Counted from the stretch's first letter, positions 45,701-56,556 are shown. The stretch: DNA of 64,000 nt from Diphasiastrum complanatum (GCA_029204225.1 CM055103.1:4382114-4446113), one strand, 5' to 3'. Notes: generated by a model from the sequence alone, not told the origin. Translations and numbers: made by a program.

Positions 45701-48700
45701 TGTACAGTGTACAAATATGAGAGGCAAAGATGTCTCGGGTTTGGAGGTTGATGATGAGAAGAGCAACTAAATTTTAATTGATGCGTCAATGATCATGCTA
45801 GCTTTACTAATACGGGACATCTCCAATTAGCTTGATACTAAGTTATTACTAAGTTTATGTTATGTAAATCATGATTTATCCTCAAAAAGAGTCAAACTTT
45901 AATAAAAAACCCCAAACCCTAAAACCGCTTCAAACAGTTTGACGGTTTGAACCTAGCCTGTTTGATTCAAACGCAGTTCGTACCTTCGAATCGGCCGGTT
46001 CGAACCTGGCATCTAAACATTGTGCTGCATACATGGTTGTACGTGAAACAATGGTGTCAAACAATTGACACTTACTCGGGGCATCCTAAATGTGCTTCCT
46101 GAAGCAAAACTGTTCAAGACCAACAAAAGAAGCATGGCCCTTCCGCTAGCTGTGGCCGTGTGTCTCATGCTGAAAGTAGGTCCAGTAAAGGGTGCCCTCA
46201 AATAAGTATAAGAGGATACCACCTCAAGTGATTGCCCTCCTAAAGTAGACACGTGTGGCTGCATATTGGTCCTAGAGGTATTAAAAACATAATTTGTGTT
46301 TTCCTAGTTAAACTTGTCCAAATGCCACTGCAACCCCTCACCGGAAGAAGAAAGCAATGCAACATTGTCAACGTAAAGGAGGATGAAATTAAACATGTCA
46401 CAAAGCCTACATCCACTACCCCCATCATGGTTGATGACTTTCTCAAGCTCATTAATATACAAACCAAAGAGTGTGGGAGAGAGAGAACGCCCCTGCTTCA
46501 CCCCAATAGTACTCCTAACTCTCCGAGAGACCCTCATTTGATTTAAAACATCCCAAAACCTGCTCATATAGTGGCATGACAACCAAAATCGTTTAAGTGG
46601 AAAAGTCAAGATCCCTCAATACTTGGATGAGCATGTGTCACAAGTTTGAATCAAAAGCTTTTTGGAAATCCACAAAACAACAATAAACTCTCTCATGTTT
46701 GAACCTCGCCTCCTCATTGATAGGCCAAAGTGAAAACATGATAAGTAGCGGAATGCTGTGTCCTGAAACCGGCTTGACCCAAAGCATGTAATCCTCATGA
46801 CTTTGCCTCGCTGCCAATCATTGTCTGAAGAATAGTGTGATAGAGCTTAGCCATAATGTGCTTGTGCCCAATCATAATGGTCCGGTAGCTATCAGGCTTC
46901 ATGGTCACCACTCTTGTGGAGGGGTGGATCATATCGGTGCACCATGATAGAGGGAAAGTAGAAGTGACAACGTGATTAAGGAGTAAGGCCAAAATGGGTG
47001 AAAGTATATCAGTGGCATGATTCAGGAGTTCAGCCTCTAAATCATGAATATCTTGTGCTCGATGGATTTTCAATCTCTCAATGGCAAGGGAGACCATATT
47101 TGAGGTGAAAAAGGAGAAGGTGGAGGAAGAGGAGATATCTCAATCGGATTTGTGAGAAAGATGTAGAGTGATGTGGCATACTCTGTCCAATGACTCAGAT
47201 CTCTCAACAAAAGGAGGTAGGGCCTGGGGGTCCGGGGAAAATTTTTACGCCAAAAAGCACTAGAAGAGGAACTATAAAGGCCATCAACAAGGCGCTTCCT
47301 TGTGGAGGTCTCATATAAATGCTTTTTATATTGACAAGTATAGCCTATAAACGTATGATGTTACAAAGATGATGAGAAAAAGAAGATTGCGGATAAATGA
47401 GTTGTAGGTGGAGGTGTTTACATAAATCATTGTACCAGTGGTGAAGGTGACATACAATTGAGCATGTGGAGTTATTACTGTCTTTGGATTGGAAAGCCAT
47501 GGAACTAGCAGTATGAAGATCTGTAGTGAGAAATGTTGCTTCGGAGTGGAGTGTATTGCCATATGGGAAGCTTTGGAGTATGAAAGAGAGAGCTTTTTGA
47601 TAAAGGTGTGTATGAATGGCTGTACTTATATCTAGGAGGATGAGAGGGGGAAAGACATAAAACGATGAGCTCAAGTGGATGGAAAGTAAGGAATGATTGA
47701 TAGTGTGGGGGAGAAATAGTGAATGAGATAGAAAGTGTATGAGAGATGGTGACCCCATGAAGTAGTACCGCAACATTGTGTCCACCACTATGTGGGTGGC
47801 AAGTATAGTCACCAGAACTCGGCCAACGAGATAGGCCATGGAAAGACATAAAACGATGAGCTCAAGTGGATGGAAAGTAAGGAATGATTGATAGTGTGGG
47901 GGAGAAATAGTGAATGAGATAGAAAGTGTATGAGAGATGGTGACCCCATGAAGTAGTACCGCAACATTGTGTCCACCACTATGTGGGTGGCAAGTATAGT
48001 CACTAGAACTCGGCCAACGAGATAGGCCATTAAAAATGGCAAGCTCATGAGCCTCACCTAGTAGAAGAAAATGTTAGATTAATGGTTAATTTATTACCGC
48101 TTAATGATGTTATTAGGTTTATGGGCCAGCCTAATCTGTTTTTAGTATACTTAGTTAGAATAGATCTTGACTCAAGTCAAAGATTCTATGTCCTTGATCT
48201 ATAGCACCAATTTTGCTAGATATAGGTACAAGATTATGGTAATTGCTTTTGCATCTATTGCGCCCTTCTACTTAGAGACATAGAGTGTTTTGGTTTGCAG
48301 GTCAACGTTGCTGGAAAATCGACTAGGAGGATAGATTGTCAACTATTGCTTAGATTATTTTTTTTGAAGAGAATTTGCAGAAGGATTGCTGAATTCCTGC
48401 AGCTCAGATCTCTGAAAGTTTCAGATTTAGTTCACTGGAAACTTGCTACTAATTTGACGATACTGATTGCTGAAGATCAGGCTACTGCATTGGTTATTTC
48501 TATCGTGTATCATACTGTTTATGTTCTATGTATATAAAGATTAGAAGCAGATGCTGAAGCTGATGCATCTAGTGCAGATTCAGGAGTGGATCCAGCTGCT
48601 GCAGGCCTGCAACTGACATCTGACGGAAGCCCTAAAATCTTGGACATTTTGGACTGGTGAGCATAGCATTTTATGTTAATTTATATTCGGATGAAAATTG

Positions 48701-50733
48701 GGCCAAAAAACATCCCTTTATTCTTGAAAGGTAGATACTTGTGGTAACAGGATATTCGGTTTCTATTGTCTCTAAATTGACAATTGGTAGATTGATTTTT
48801 GTGCGCTGAAAGGGGTATCTTTCTTTATAGCCTTGAGAATGATATCAGTTCTGTCAATTACATAAACTTTCCTGCTAAACCATTTTAGGCAATGCTTCAT
48901 TGTTGATAGAAAGTGGCTAGCTATGTTAGAGAGCTATTGCAATCTAGTTGTTTGCTTGATTCTCCTGCATCTTAATTGTGAAGAGCTGTTTTAAGCTTTT
49001 TTTTAAATTTGATGCAGTGTCATGCTATCTATAATGTTTTCAACAGGAAAGTAGCCCGTCAACTCTGTAGAAACGCACTGCCTTTTTCGTTCTGGCTAAG
49101 CAATAAAAACTCGCTGCCATATGCCTAGGTGTGAACCATTAAAACTAAGAAAGCTTTACGTATAGAAAGCTGCTTAGGTTTGGTGCTTAGATAATCTTAT
49201 TGCTGGTTCTTTTTGGCGTATACATAGTCTATAATTCAAGAAGAACTCTGATGAGGGCTTAGAAGTTATTGAATGTGACATGTTCATAATTGATGTGCCT
49301 ATTACAAGAAATATGTGTGAAATCTTGATGATTATAATGTTAGATCTTTCTCTCATACTTGTTAACTGAGTACTAAGTATGCTTTTTGGTTTTCAAGCCG
49401 GGCCTGAATGTTTTCTGTCTAAGCAGCACAGGAAGTGGGGATATTGACACATCTGGAGTGGTAAAAGAAGATGAAGATGGATATATTGTTGGAGCTTCAG
49501 GTGACTTAGTCATTCTATCTTGGATGCTTATTGGGGTACTTCACATTAAAAGTGACGTTTCAGTTTTGTCTCAAGCCTCCAGTGGAAGGAGAAATAACTT
49601 GATATTTTTAGGTGCACGCTTACAAATCAACAAGGCATGGAAAAATCCTTCGAAGGAGTGGCGTGTTGGCTGCAAGTTTGTCTATGAACTTTTCACAGAA
49701 AGCCTTACATCTCGAGTTAAGGTGTATAAAATTTTGACTTGAAATTATCGCACATTTTTATACTTTTCTCTGGAATGTTCAAAATATCTAAGTCAATCAT
49801 ATTTATGGTCAAGTTGTGCTTTTACCTTAATAATGCTTTGAACTAGCTTAATAACCCTTTTACCACTGATATCTGTTTTGTACATTCAGAGTCTATGGAG
49901 GTATGGAATGATTTGTTGTAAATTTTCTGTATTTGTCCTGTATGCTCAAAATAATGCTCTTTCCTTCTCCAATCATTTTTATTTTCCATTGTTTCTCTTT
50001 CATCAAATTTGGGATACCTTTCCTTGAACAATTGCTCACCATCAAATACCTTGTGGTGCCCATAATCTCGTGGCATAATCACAGAAAGAACGTAAAAGGA
50101 AGTGGGATGAGCAACAAAGAGAGGCCCTAACTAATGCTCTTCGTCAACTTGCTTTATTTGATATGGTAAGCAATTTATTGACTTCAATTTGTAAATTCTT
50201 CCAGTTTTTGTAGTTTCAAAAGTGCTTGTCTAGTTAATTATGCTCTCATATGCAAGGTGATGCGTTGACTGTTCTTCCTTGTTTCTCACTGTCCACAATA
50301 TCTTCCCATGGAACAGAAACATCGTCAAACATCTGATTCTATTCTTAAAAAGCAGCGTGAGGAACTCCAAAATCGTGTTGATATCCTGCAGAAACTAAAT
50401 GAGGTGAGAAGTTCCATCTCGTATAAAATGAGAAACTTTTTAGACATTTATAGAATCTAGCACTACTCAAAATGCAAGATAGACAAAGCTCAAACATGAA
50501 GCAAGTTTTGAATTTAGACTCCAAAATTCTTTGTTTCAAGTTTTTGCATGAATGGGTACTGATTCTGGCGATGCTTACTATTTTCTAAAGATCTATGAAG
50601 ACAAAGGTCCTATTATTGATGCTGTTGTGTGGCATGATGGAAACTTCTGGAGGGTAGCCCTTGATACACAAGATATGGAAGGTAGTAGTGGGCTTGGAAA
50701 GCTGGCAGATTTCACCCCATTAACAAACTACAG
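42729..50733 (+). CDS. TPP2: tripeptidyl-peptidase II, N-terminal exons 1-7 (partial)
   Basis: TPP2 is a giant cytosolic subtilisin-type serine protease that removes tripeptides from peptides released by the proteasome. Exons: 42729-43113, 48579-48657, 49427-49500, 49612-49721, 50085-50165, 50317-50403 and 50591-50733. All splice sites are GT/AG and every phase joins, so the frame is intact. Exon 1 carries TFLAGLMPKKEIGADKFLEA and DGRGIVIAIL. The catalytic aspartate sits at the exon 1/2 junction (LDSGVDPAAAGLQ). Later exons show CTGSGDIDTSGVV, WKNPSKEWRVG, KRKWDEQQREAL and GPIIDAVVWHDGNFWRVALD. Histidine and serine of the triad lie in exons beyond the window. ATG 42729 is the first after an in-frame TAG at 42714. 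The N-terminal 40 residues are not conserved and may be a targeting extension, or the start may be further upstream in another exon. Confidence 0.92.
43466..43525. repeat. tandem duplication, 30-bp unit
   Basis: Two exact copies of a unit starting ACAATTGTTGATAGTTAAG (43466 and 43496). Confidence 0.92.
44064..44504. mobile_element. non-autonomous hAT element (MITE), 441 bp
   Basis: Flanked by a perfect 8-bp target duplication CTCCAAAT (44056-44063 and 44505-44512). Ends are perfect 10-bp inverted repeats, CAAGGTTACA and TGTAACCTTG. Subterminal regions carry clustered palindromic motifs (AACCGCGGTT, GGTTCGAACCGG, GATTCGAATC). No coding capacity was recognised, so it would need a transposase from elsewhere. 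The CAAGGTTRCA end matches the right end of the large hAT at 54483-63640. Confidence 0.88.
45058..46015. other. interval bounded by GGTTCGAACC-like palindromes
   Basis: CTCGAACCATGGTTCGGTTTG at 45065 and GGCCGGTTCGAACCTGGC at 45992 resemble the subterminal motifs of the hAT MITE at 44064. No matching target duplication was found, so a second, decayed element is possible but not shown. The purine-rich block 45158-45265 (GAGAGGAGAGG repeats) lies inside. Confidence 0.35.
46010..47850 (-). pseudogene. LINE (non-LTR) endonuclease/reverse transcriptase remnant
   Basis: Read on the minus strand: an endonuclease-like stretch (47850-47505, SGGHNVAVLLHGVTIS and FHPLELIVLCLSP, resembling the EEP fold), then reverse transcriptase (47097-46795: PDSYRTIMIGHKHIMAKLYH). 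A middle part follows at 46798-46616, and then 46609-46304 with STIGVKQGRSLSPTLFGLYI and ILLYVDNVALLS. The active site reads YVDN in place of YADD. A 3' segment (46264-46013) contains LRAPFTGPTFSMRH. Many stops and frameshifts. Neither poly(A) tail nor target duplication could be fixed. It lies antisense to TPP2 in intron 1. Confidence 0.82.
47651..48029. repeat. tandem duplication, about 188-bp unit
   Basis: 47651-47838 is repeated at 47842-48029 with almost no differences (one seen: CACCAGAACT against CACTAGAACT). It duplicates part of the LINE endonuclease region, so it arose after the LINE inserted. 48030-48578 shows nothing recognisable. Confidence 0.92.
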
Positions 50734-51190
50734 GTACATCATATAGTAGCTTTGCATCCTTAGTTGTCTTAATGTAGCAAACCTTTGTAAACAGCTTAAG
50801 TCTTTTTTCTCTTGTGCAGTGTACTTATTAACCGATTAAAAACAGTTTACAATAATGAAACAGTAAAAAACTAGACAAGAGGAACGACCTGGGACTATCG
50901 AGAGGATCCAACTTGCCATCTCAAAGCGATCGAACATGGTCATTGTCTGTCTAAACTAGCACTCCACAGCAATCGCCCATCAACTGAGTTGTGACTATTA
51001 ATGACAATGTATATACCACCTACTAAATAGAAAATCTAGGTAAGCCGCCTGGTTAACATTGTGCAGCAAGGGCAACAAGAAGGCCTCATGATACCAAGTG
51101 TAAGAAACATGATAGTATTATGTATAGAAGGAAATATTGAGCATGAATCCATCATGGGCAATGTCCTTGGACCAATAGCCTTCAGGAGGG
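50734..51190 (+). other. start of TPP2 intron 7
   Basis: Donor GTACAT at 50734. A pyrimidine-rich acceptor-like site (TCTTGTGCAG, ending about 50819) is followed by sequence that does not continue TPP2 and soon meets a stop, so I do not call an exon. No gene was recognised before the Penelope-like element. Confidence 0.5.
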
Positions 51191-51497
51191 CTTGGTCTTA
51201 AACAATTGCCTGCCTACTCAAAATATAATCTATGGCTCTTCTACTATCAACACTTCAGAGGTTTGCTCTTCCATCCCTTTACCCCTTTGTTTTGCTAGTA
51301 GATATGGTACAAATCATAGAGAAAGGTTTAACTTTTTGTCTAGATGTGATTTGAATAAACTTCATAATTTTGGAGAAGGCCCTATTAAATAGTCTATTTT
51401 TAAGTCTTTGCTTGTTAGTATTCACTATACAAATAACCATATCAGAATTTTGAATCGCCTTAGACGTCTTAGAGAAAAACATGTGCATACTTCTATG

Positions 51498-51571
51498 CTC
51501 TTAGCCCAATCCATACCACCCAAGTAATCTATGCCTCTTAGCCCAATCCATACCACCCAAGTAATTTATGT
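51498..51571. repeat. 37-bp tandem duplication in the PLE
   Basis: CTCTTAGCCCAATCCATACC at 51498 recurs at 51535, adding 37 bases directly before the GIY-YIG motif and shifting its frame relative to upstream sequence. Confidence 0.92.
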
Positions 51572-53278
51572 CATTTATAACATACGAAGTAGTAGTATGG
51601 TATATGTTGGCCAAACTTTTCGGTCTGCTTTTGTACGTTTTCAAGAACATGTTCGAGAAGCTAGAAGAGTACATAGCTCTAATTTTTTTAAAGAGGATTC
51701 AAAACCTTTGCTATAGCCAAATGTGATCTTTTCCCATACTTTAGATAATATGTCTTGTCAAGCTCTTGGTATTTCACATTCTCACTTTTATCAACTTAAA
51801 AACTCTTTTATGGTGCTTTATAAATTCCAAAGCTAATGTTAAAACTAAACTTTTTACCTCTAGTAAAGATCTACTCATCACAATTTTTACTTTGCCTGAT
51901 CTTGACAAAATTAGTTCGAGCTCTATTCTTAGAAAGCTTGAAGTTATGAATGCTCTTCCTCCTTGTGTGCAAAAAATTTGGAATCATCCAGTGGTTGCAT
52001 AGAAATATGTGAAAACTATAGGATAAAAAGCCTTTTAATTATGCTGATATTGGTTGGAATCTTTCAAAAAACAAAAAGTTGTTTATCCTTAATAGCCCTT
52101 GGTGACTCCTTTTATTCGAAGTTTTGTGATCCTTCTTTAGGTCATATTGTAACTGCAAATACATCAATCCTTCCCTCATCATTTTTGAAAAAGTCCTTTT
52201 CTAAAGGCACTAAATTTTGTCCTCCCCTTTCATTAGATGTTTGCTTGTTAAAATCTATAACTACGAGTATTAATAAGTTCATTTACCATATCGAAGAATC
52301 TTTTGGAGTCTTTGTTATCAGAATGGAAAGCTAAAGTTCTCCCATCTTCTAATGCTCCTACTTCATTTTCTAATGAGGAGGAAGTTCTTCGTAAGTTTCA
52401 TAGACGTTTTGTCATTTTGTATGTGGATAAATGCTCAAACAATTTTGTATTCGTTTGCAAGAAGTTTATTTGGAATCGTTATTGAATGAAGTCCATTCTC
52501 CAGTGGGAACACATAACGCTTGTTCTCTTAAAATATCATCAAGATCTTTGTCATTCTTATAATTTTAATTGTTTCCCAAATCTGCCGCATGGAAATTTCA
52601 TAAAGTTCCTAAAAGGCCTAGGTCTATTGCAGCAGCCTATAAAACTACGTTGACTGACCTTTCTAAGTGGCTAAGTAATTGCTTCAAAGCGTTGCTTCCT
52701 TCTACTAATGATCTTTAGATAAACTTACTTAAGGATGTAGATGTTCTTGTAAATTGTAGTTGGATTTTAAACGATTCTGTAGGTATTATAGAAGTAATAA
52801 AGTTTTTCAATTCCTCTCATCCTTTAGAAGAAAAAACTCGACCTATGCTTTTTCAAACTTGTGACTTCACGACACTTGACAATAAAATCAATTTGGAAGA
52901 TTTGAAGTTTTGCGTTAATAAGCTAATTTGAGATGTTTTTAGCAATAAACTAAAAGACACTCGATGCAAAGCTTTAAAAGTTGAAAAGAACGCTTTGCAT
53001 TTTGAGTTTTGTTGGCTTAAGAACAAAAATCAAGATGTTGATTCAAAGAAGAAAAGATTTACTAAAATAGTTGATGTTGAAGATATTCTTGGCTGCACTT
53101 TCTCTTGGATAGCTTGCATATTTCTCTAGGTGATTCGCTGTTTCAACAAACGATAGGTATTCCCATGGGTACTAATTGTGTTGTTCATCTAGCTAATTTT
53201 TATCGTTTCTCTTTTGAATTTGAATTTATACAAAGATTGGTTTCTTGGGGTACTTGTCCCATCTTATTGCATAAATCA

Positions 53279-53984
53279 ACTCATGTTATACATATATATT
53301 TTTGGAAAAATAGCTTATGGCTGAAATTTTATTAGGGGAGCAATGGTCAAACCAGCATTTTGCCTCTCAGAAGTGTAGTAGATATGGCACAAACAGATCT
53401 TATTTTCAATAGCTATTTGGTTGTTATTTGCTTTGGTTCTCAGTGAATGTTATTGCTACAGTTTGGGCTATCAACTCTATGGATGATGATCACTTGTGCA
53501 ATCATTTCACTGGAGATGTGAGTGCAATGTGCATATAGTTGGGGGCATAAATATTGGGCCCTTATCGGTGCGCATTTGGACCCCTATTTTCATCTAAGGG
53601 GGGGTGCAAGGGGGGCAGCGCCCCCCTTGCTACTGTCGCCGGGGGGTTCCCAGCTCCCTGAAGCAAAAAGCGAGGTACAATTGCTCTACAGTTCTCTGTC
53701 TCTGTCCCACTGGAACCATCTGTGATCGTAACGAACAGGCTAGAGGTTAGTTTTGAATTCTTATCCTTAACAGAACCCAACATGGACTAATGACCTTGAA
53801 CTGGACCATCTTGTACGCGAAACATTCGGCAAACTATACAGATGTAATGCTCTTAATTAGAGCTTTCATCTGATACCCATATTGCCCACAAAAAAATCAA
53901 AAAAACAAAACATGTTTTGAGCGTTTCTACCAGAAACCCAAAACGCGTTTTTGGACCGCGTTTCTACACGAAACACGTTTTGAG
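53279..53984. mobile_element. insertion in the PLE reverse transcriptase, hAT-like right end
   Basis: Splits the RT between CPILLHK and RRYIDD. A candidate 5-bp duplication AATCA lies at 53274-53278 and 53985-53989. The right 120 bp (CATCTGATACCCATATTG, then clusters of GAAACRCGTTTTG) resembles the right subterminal region of the large hAT (63540-63640: ATTTGATACCCATATTG). No transposase frame and no matching left inverted end were seen. It contains a strong GC hairpin at 53606-53630. Confidence 0.5.
53606..53630. other. GC-rich hairpin
   Basis: GCAAGGGGGGC and its exact reverse complement GCCCCCCTTGC, separated by AGC: an 11-bp stem with a 3-base loop, in otherwise AT-rich DNA. Not followed by a T run, so not a typical terminator. 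Confidence 0.8.
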
Positions 53985-55185
53985 AATCATAGTGCGACTA
54001 TCGTTAGAAGATATATTGATGACTTCTTTGTTCCTGATCTTCCTTATTTTGGTAGTTTTCTATATAAAGACCCTAGCGTTTTTTGGTGTAGGAATCTATC
54101 TAAGGACTCATGTGAACTTAATTGTACAACTAGTGATGACAAGTGCCATTTTTTAGACCTGTCTATAAGCTAGGCTAGGTTAGATTTATTGGTTGATATT
54201 TTTGATAAAAGGGTGCAGCCAGAATGTAGTAACTTGAACATAATTTGCATGCCTCATGTTTCTTCACATATTTCAGTTTCTGTTAAATATGGAGTAATCA
54301 CTTCTCAATTCTACAGGTTTTCTCGTCTTTGTACTAGTAGAGATGCTTAGACCAGTCAAGCAATCTAATCATTTTGTTACTCCATAAGGGTTACTTGTTT
54401 AAGAAAATCATGAGAAAAGTTCTAACGGTTTTAGACTCTTCTGGTTTTATCTTTGGTATTTCAGCTTTTGGTATGTTTAAGACTCAGTTGCAGTGGATCG
54501 CGATCCGGAAGGAGCGCGTTCCGGATCGCTGGCGTTCCGGGACCAGAAACGCGGTCCCGGAACACGAAAAAATTTTGAAATTTTTTTATGTGGGCCGCGA
54601 GCAGGCAGCCCGTGGCCCACATAATTTTTTTTGCATTTTCAGAGTTGGAGAGCAAGAGAGAGCAAGGATGAGGAGGTGATCGTGGATTGTGGGCAGCGTG
54701 GGGCATCGATCTGTGCGTGATCAGGACGGTGGAAGCGCGGCGTTTGTCTCCAAAACGATTTTAGGTAAGTTTTGACTTCAAACCTTGGTAGCTCATAGAA
54801 TGAGCTGTAGGCAACGTAATGAACTGGTTTTTGGTTTCAAATCATCTGTATTGAACCCCACAGAGATGCCCATGCTGTTAGTTTTTCCCATTTTTGCTTG
54901 TATCAAAAGATATGAATCTCATGCCCCTTTTCCATGTGTTTTTGACTCTTTTTGCAAAGTAGCTTATAATCATCTGATTGAGGTGCAATTTTAGGCCAAA
55001 CTGTGTTTCGTCATGCCCTCAAACATGCCTGTGCTGTTAGTTTCGGTTTTTATCGCTTCTAGAGAATGTTTTCGGTTTAGGGCCCAAACCACATGCATTT
55101 TAGGGTTTAGGGTTGAATGCGAACAATCCAATTGTTGTTGCTGTCAAATTCCAAGGCCTAGCTATGGAGTATCATAACAGCATAG

Positions 55186-56230
55186 TTGCGGGCGTGGGCG
55201 TTGCGCCACGGTCCCGGGCACCCGATAGTGACGCCGGGTAGCATAGGTCCCGCGGGCAGCTGTAGGATGGGCGTCGGGCAGCAGCGGGGCAGGCAAACCG
55301 AGCGCGGGCAAGGCGCAAGTGGCACCGGGCACCACCATGCCCAGGCACACACATGTGAAACAAAGGGGAAGCTTGCCTATATATTCCCTCTCAGTAATCC
55401 CATAAAAACGCTTATGGGATAAATTTTGGTTGCCCGAACACGTGGGGCCCGGGCAACCAATTAAAAAGAAAAAGTGTGGTGCATTATGCACCGGGGCAAA
55501 AGCCCCAAGTGCTCCCAAGATGCGAGGTGTTATTGAGGGTTGTAAAGTTGTAAACTATTTCAATCTTCTACCAAGTCAATAAACAATTTGCAATTGCACT
55601 TTTGAGTTGAATGGAAAAGAGACTAGCTTTGAAAGTTCTAGGAATTCTAGGAAGTTGGAACTTGGAAAAGCAAAAAGTCTGTTGATTGTTGACAGTTGAA
55701 CTAAGAAACTACAAAAACCAACGGACTTGCAAAAAAAAAAAGAGCGTGAGCAGCAGATAACTTAGTTGCACGTAATTTAATTTTAAGAGTTCTCTTTTTT
55801 CAAAATCTGTTCAAAAGCAGACATGTGGACAATTGATTCAATTGCTTTTTAGACGACCTTTGTAGCATTATCAGTTGCCCAACACTAGGTAGTACTGGTA
55901 CTGAGAGGCAGAAGGAATTTGTTGGACGATAACTTCCATGAACAATCGCCTTGCAGAAGCTATAGGTTGCTGGTCTAGACTAGCCCAGTTATGCGAGACA
56001 AGACTAATATCTTATCACGCACAACTAGTTAACAAACGACGCCAAAAGGCCTGGCATGACCGTCACCTGCGCAATAAAGATCTACACTTAGGTGACCAGG
56101 TGCTTCTTTATACATCAAAGAAGCACCCCGGCAAATTGAAATTCAGAAGTGAGGGGCCATATGTTATTAATTTTTTTTTTCCTAATGGTCCCGTCCAATT
56201 ACAAACACTTGACGGGATACTCCTAGACAC
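55186..56230 (+). other. foreign segment inside the copia LTR
   Basis: The first 330 bp are GC-rich (CCCGGGCAC motifs) followed by TATATATTCC, a hairpin-like CCCATAAAAACGCTTATGGG and later AATAAA, which resembles LTR promoter sequence but has no defined ends. 55550-55930 is AT-rich and unassigned. 55938-56230 encodes a gypsy integrase tail (LCETRLISYHAQ, KAWHDRHL, DQVLLYTSKKHPGKLKF) closely related to the gypsy at 11156. Its open frame runs on into the LTR. Confidence 0.72.
55938..56230 (+). pseudogene. gypsy integrase C-terminal fragment
   Basis: About 97 codons, open, ending at the copia LTR junction. Shares RRQKAWHDR, GDQVLLY and GPVQLQTLDG with the integrase tail at 11156-11430 on the other strand (RQKAWHDR, GDKVLLY, YVQLQTLQG). 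The remaining gypsy element is absent. Confidence 0.82.
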
Positions 56231-56545
56231 CCAGCTATGGAGTAGAACACAAAAGCAAGAGAGAGAGGACTTCAAAGCTCACACAACATGAATATTCAAA
56301 GTGTAGTAGGGCGTGGAAACCCCTCCAAAGTTTGGGCTACATATAGCATGTTATGTATAGAGGTGGTGTCTTGCTAATTCTAGCTCTAGAACCCACATGG
56401 GTCCTTAACCTACTTGATTTACTTGCCTAATTAGCACAAGTGGGGTGTACTATGTACATAAATGTTTTACCCCCATGTCTTATGCACCACTTACAAGTTA
56501 CAAGTATACAAGCCTTAAGGGGCAAAATAGGCATTTATTTCAACA

Positions 56546-56556
56546 CCCCCCCTTAA
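56546..56556 (-). other. polypurine tract
   Basis: CCCCCCCTT on the plus strand (AAGGGGGGG on the coding strand), directly adjoining the 3' LTR, as needed for plus-strand priming. Confidence 0.75.

Larger units (their letters stand above)
43114..48578 (+). other. TPP2 intron 1 (5.5 kb)
   Basis: Donor GTAAGC at 43114, acceptor TAGTGCAG ending 48578. It holds a 30-bp tandem duplication, a hAT-type MITE, a purine-rich stretch and a decayed LINE (all listed). 43530-44055 and 44513-45057 otherwise show nothing recognisable. An 81-codon frame at 44751-44996 has no known motif. Confidence 0.85.
51191..54474 (+). pseudogene. Penelope-like retroelement, GIY-YIG domain before RT
   Basis: N to C on the plus strand. 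A GIY-YIG endonuclease lies near 51560-51680 (VIYVIYNI, then MVYVGQT, then RFQEHVREARR, with YVG and the conserved arginine). Next come LYVDKCSNNFVFVCKK near 52415-52465 and the RT motif A segment FQTCDFTTLDNKINLEDLK near 52851-52911. IGIPMGTNC is near 53153-53180, the RT active site RRYIDDFFVPDLP near 54006-54044 (YIDD intact), and SQFYRFSRLC near 54305-54335. The last piece ends FGISAFGMF at 54474. Penelope-like elements normally carry GIY-YIG after the RT. Many stops and frameshifts make it a dead copy. It is split by an insertion near 53279-53984 and by the hAT at 54483, and resumes at 63649. 5' end uncertain. Confidence 0.85.
55142..56545 (-). repeat. copia 3' LTR, interrupted by foreign DNA
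   Basis: Begins TGTCAAATTCCAAGGCC and matches the other LTR to ATAACAGCATAG (55185). Then 55186-56230 is foreign. The LTR resumes at CCAGCTATGGAG (56231) and ends TTTCAACA (56545). About 26 bases of the normal LTR are missing at the junction. AGCTATGGAGTA occurs on both sides of the missing part, which would give microhomology. Confidence 0.88.

Noticed and set aside
50819-50875. Possible TPP2 exon 8 after an acceptor-like TCTTGTGCAG
   Set aside because: The phase-consistent translation does not match TPP2 and reaches a stop after about 18 codons.
51531-51716. GIY-YIG frame as a host SLX1-like nuclease or homing endonuclease
   Set aside because: It lies directly upstream of PLE-type reverse transcriptase motifs on the same strand, in a decayed element.
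53606-53630. Intrinsic terminator
   Set aside because: GC stem has no T run after it, and the genome is eukaryotic.
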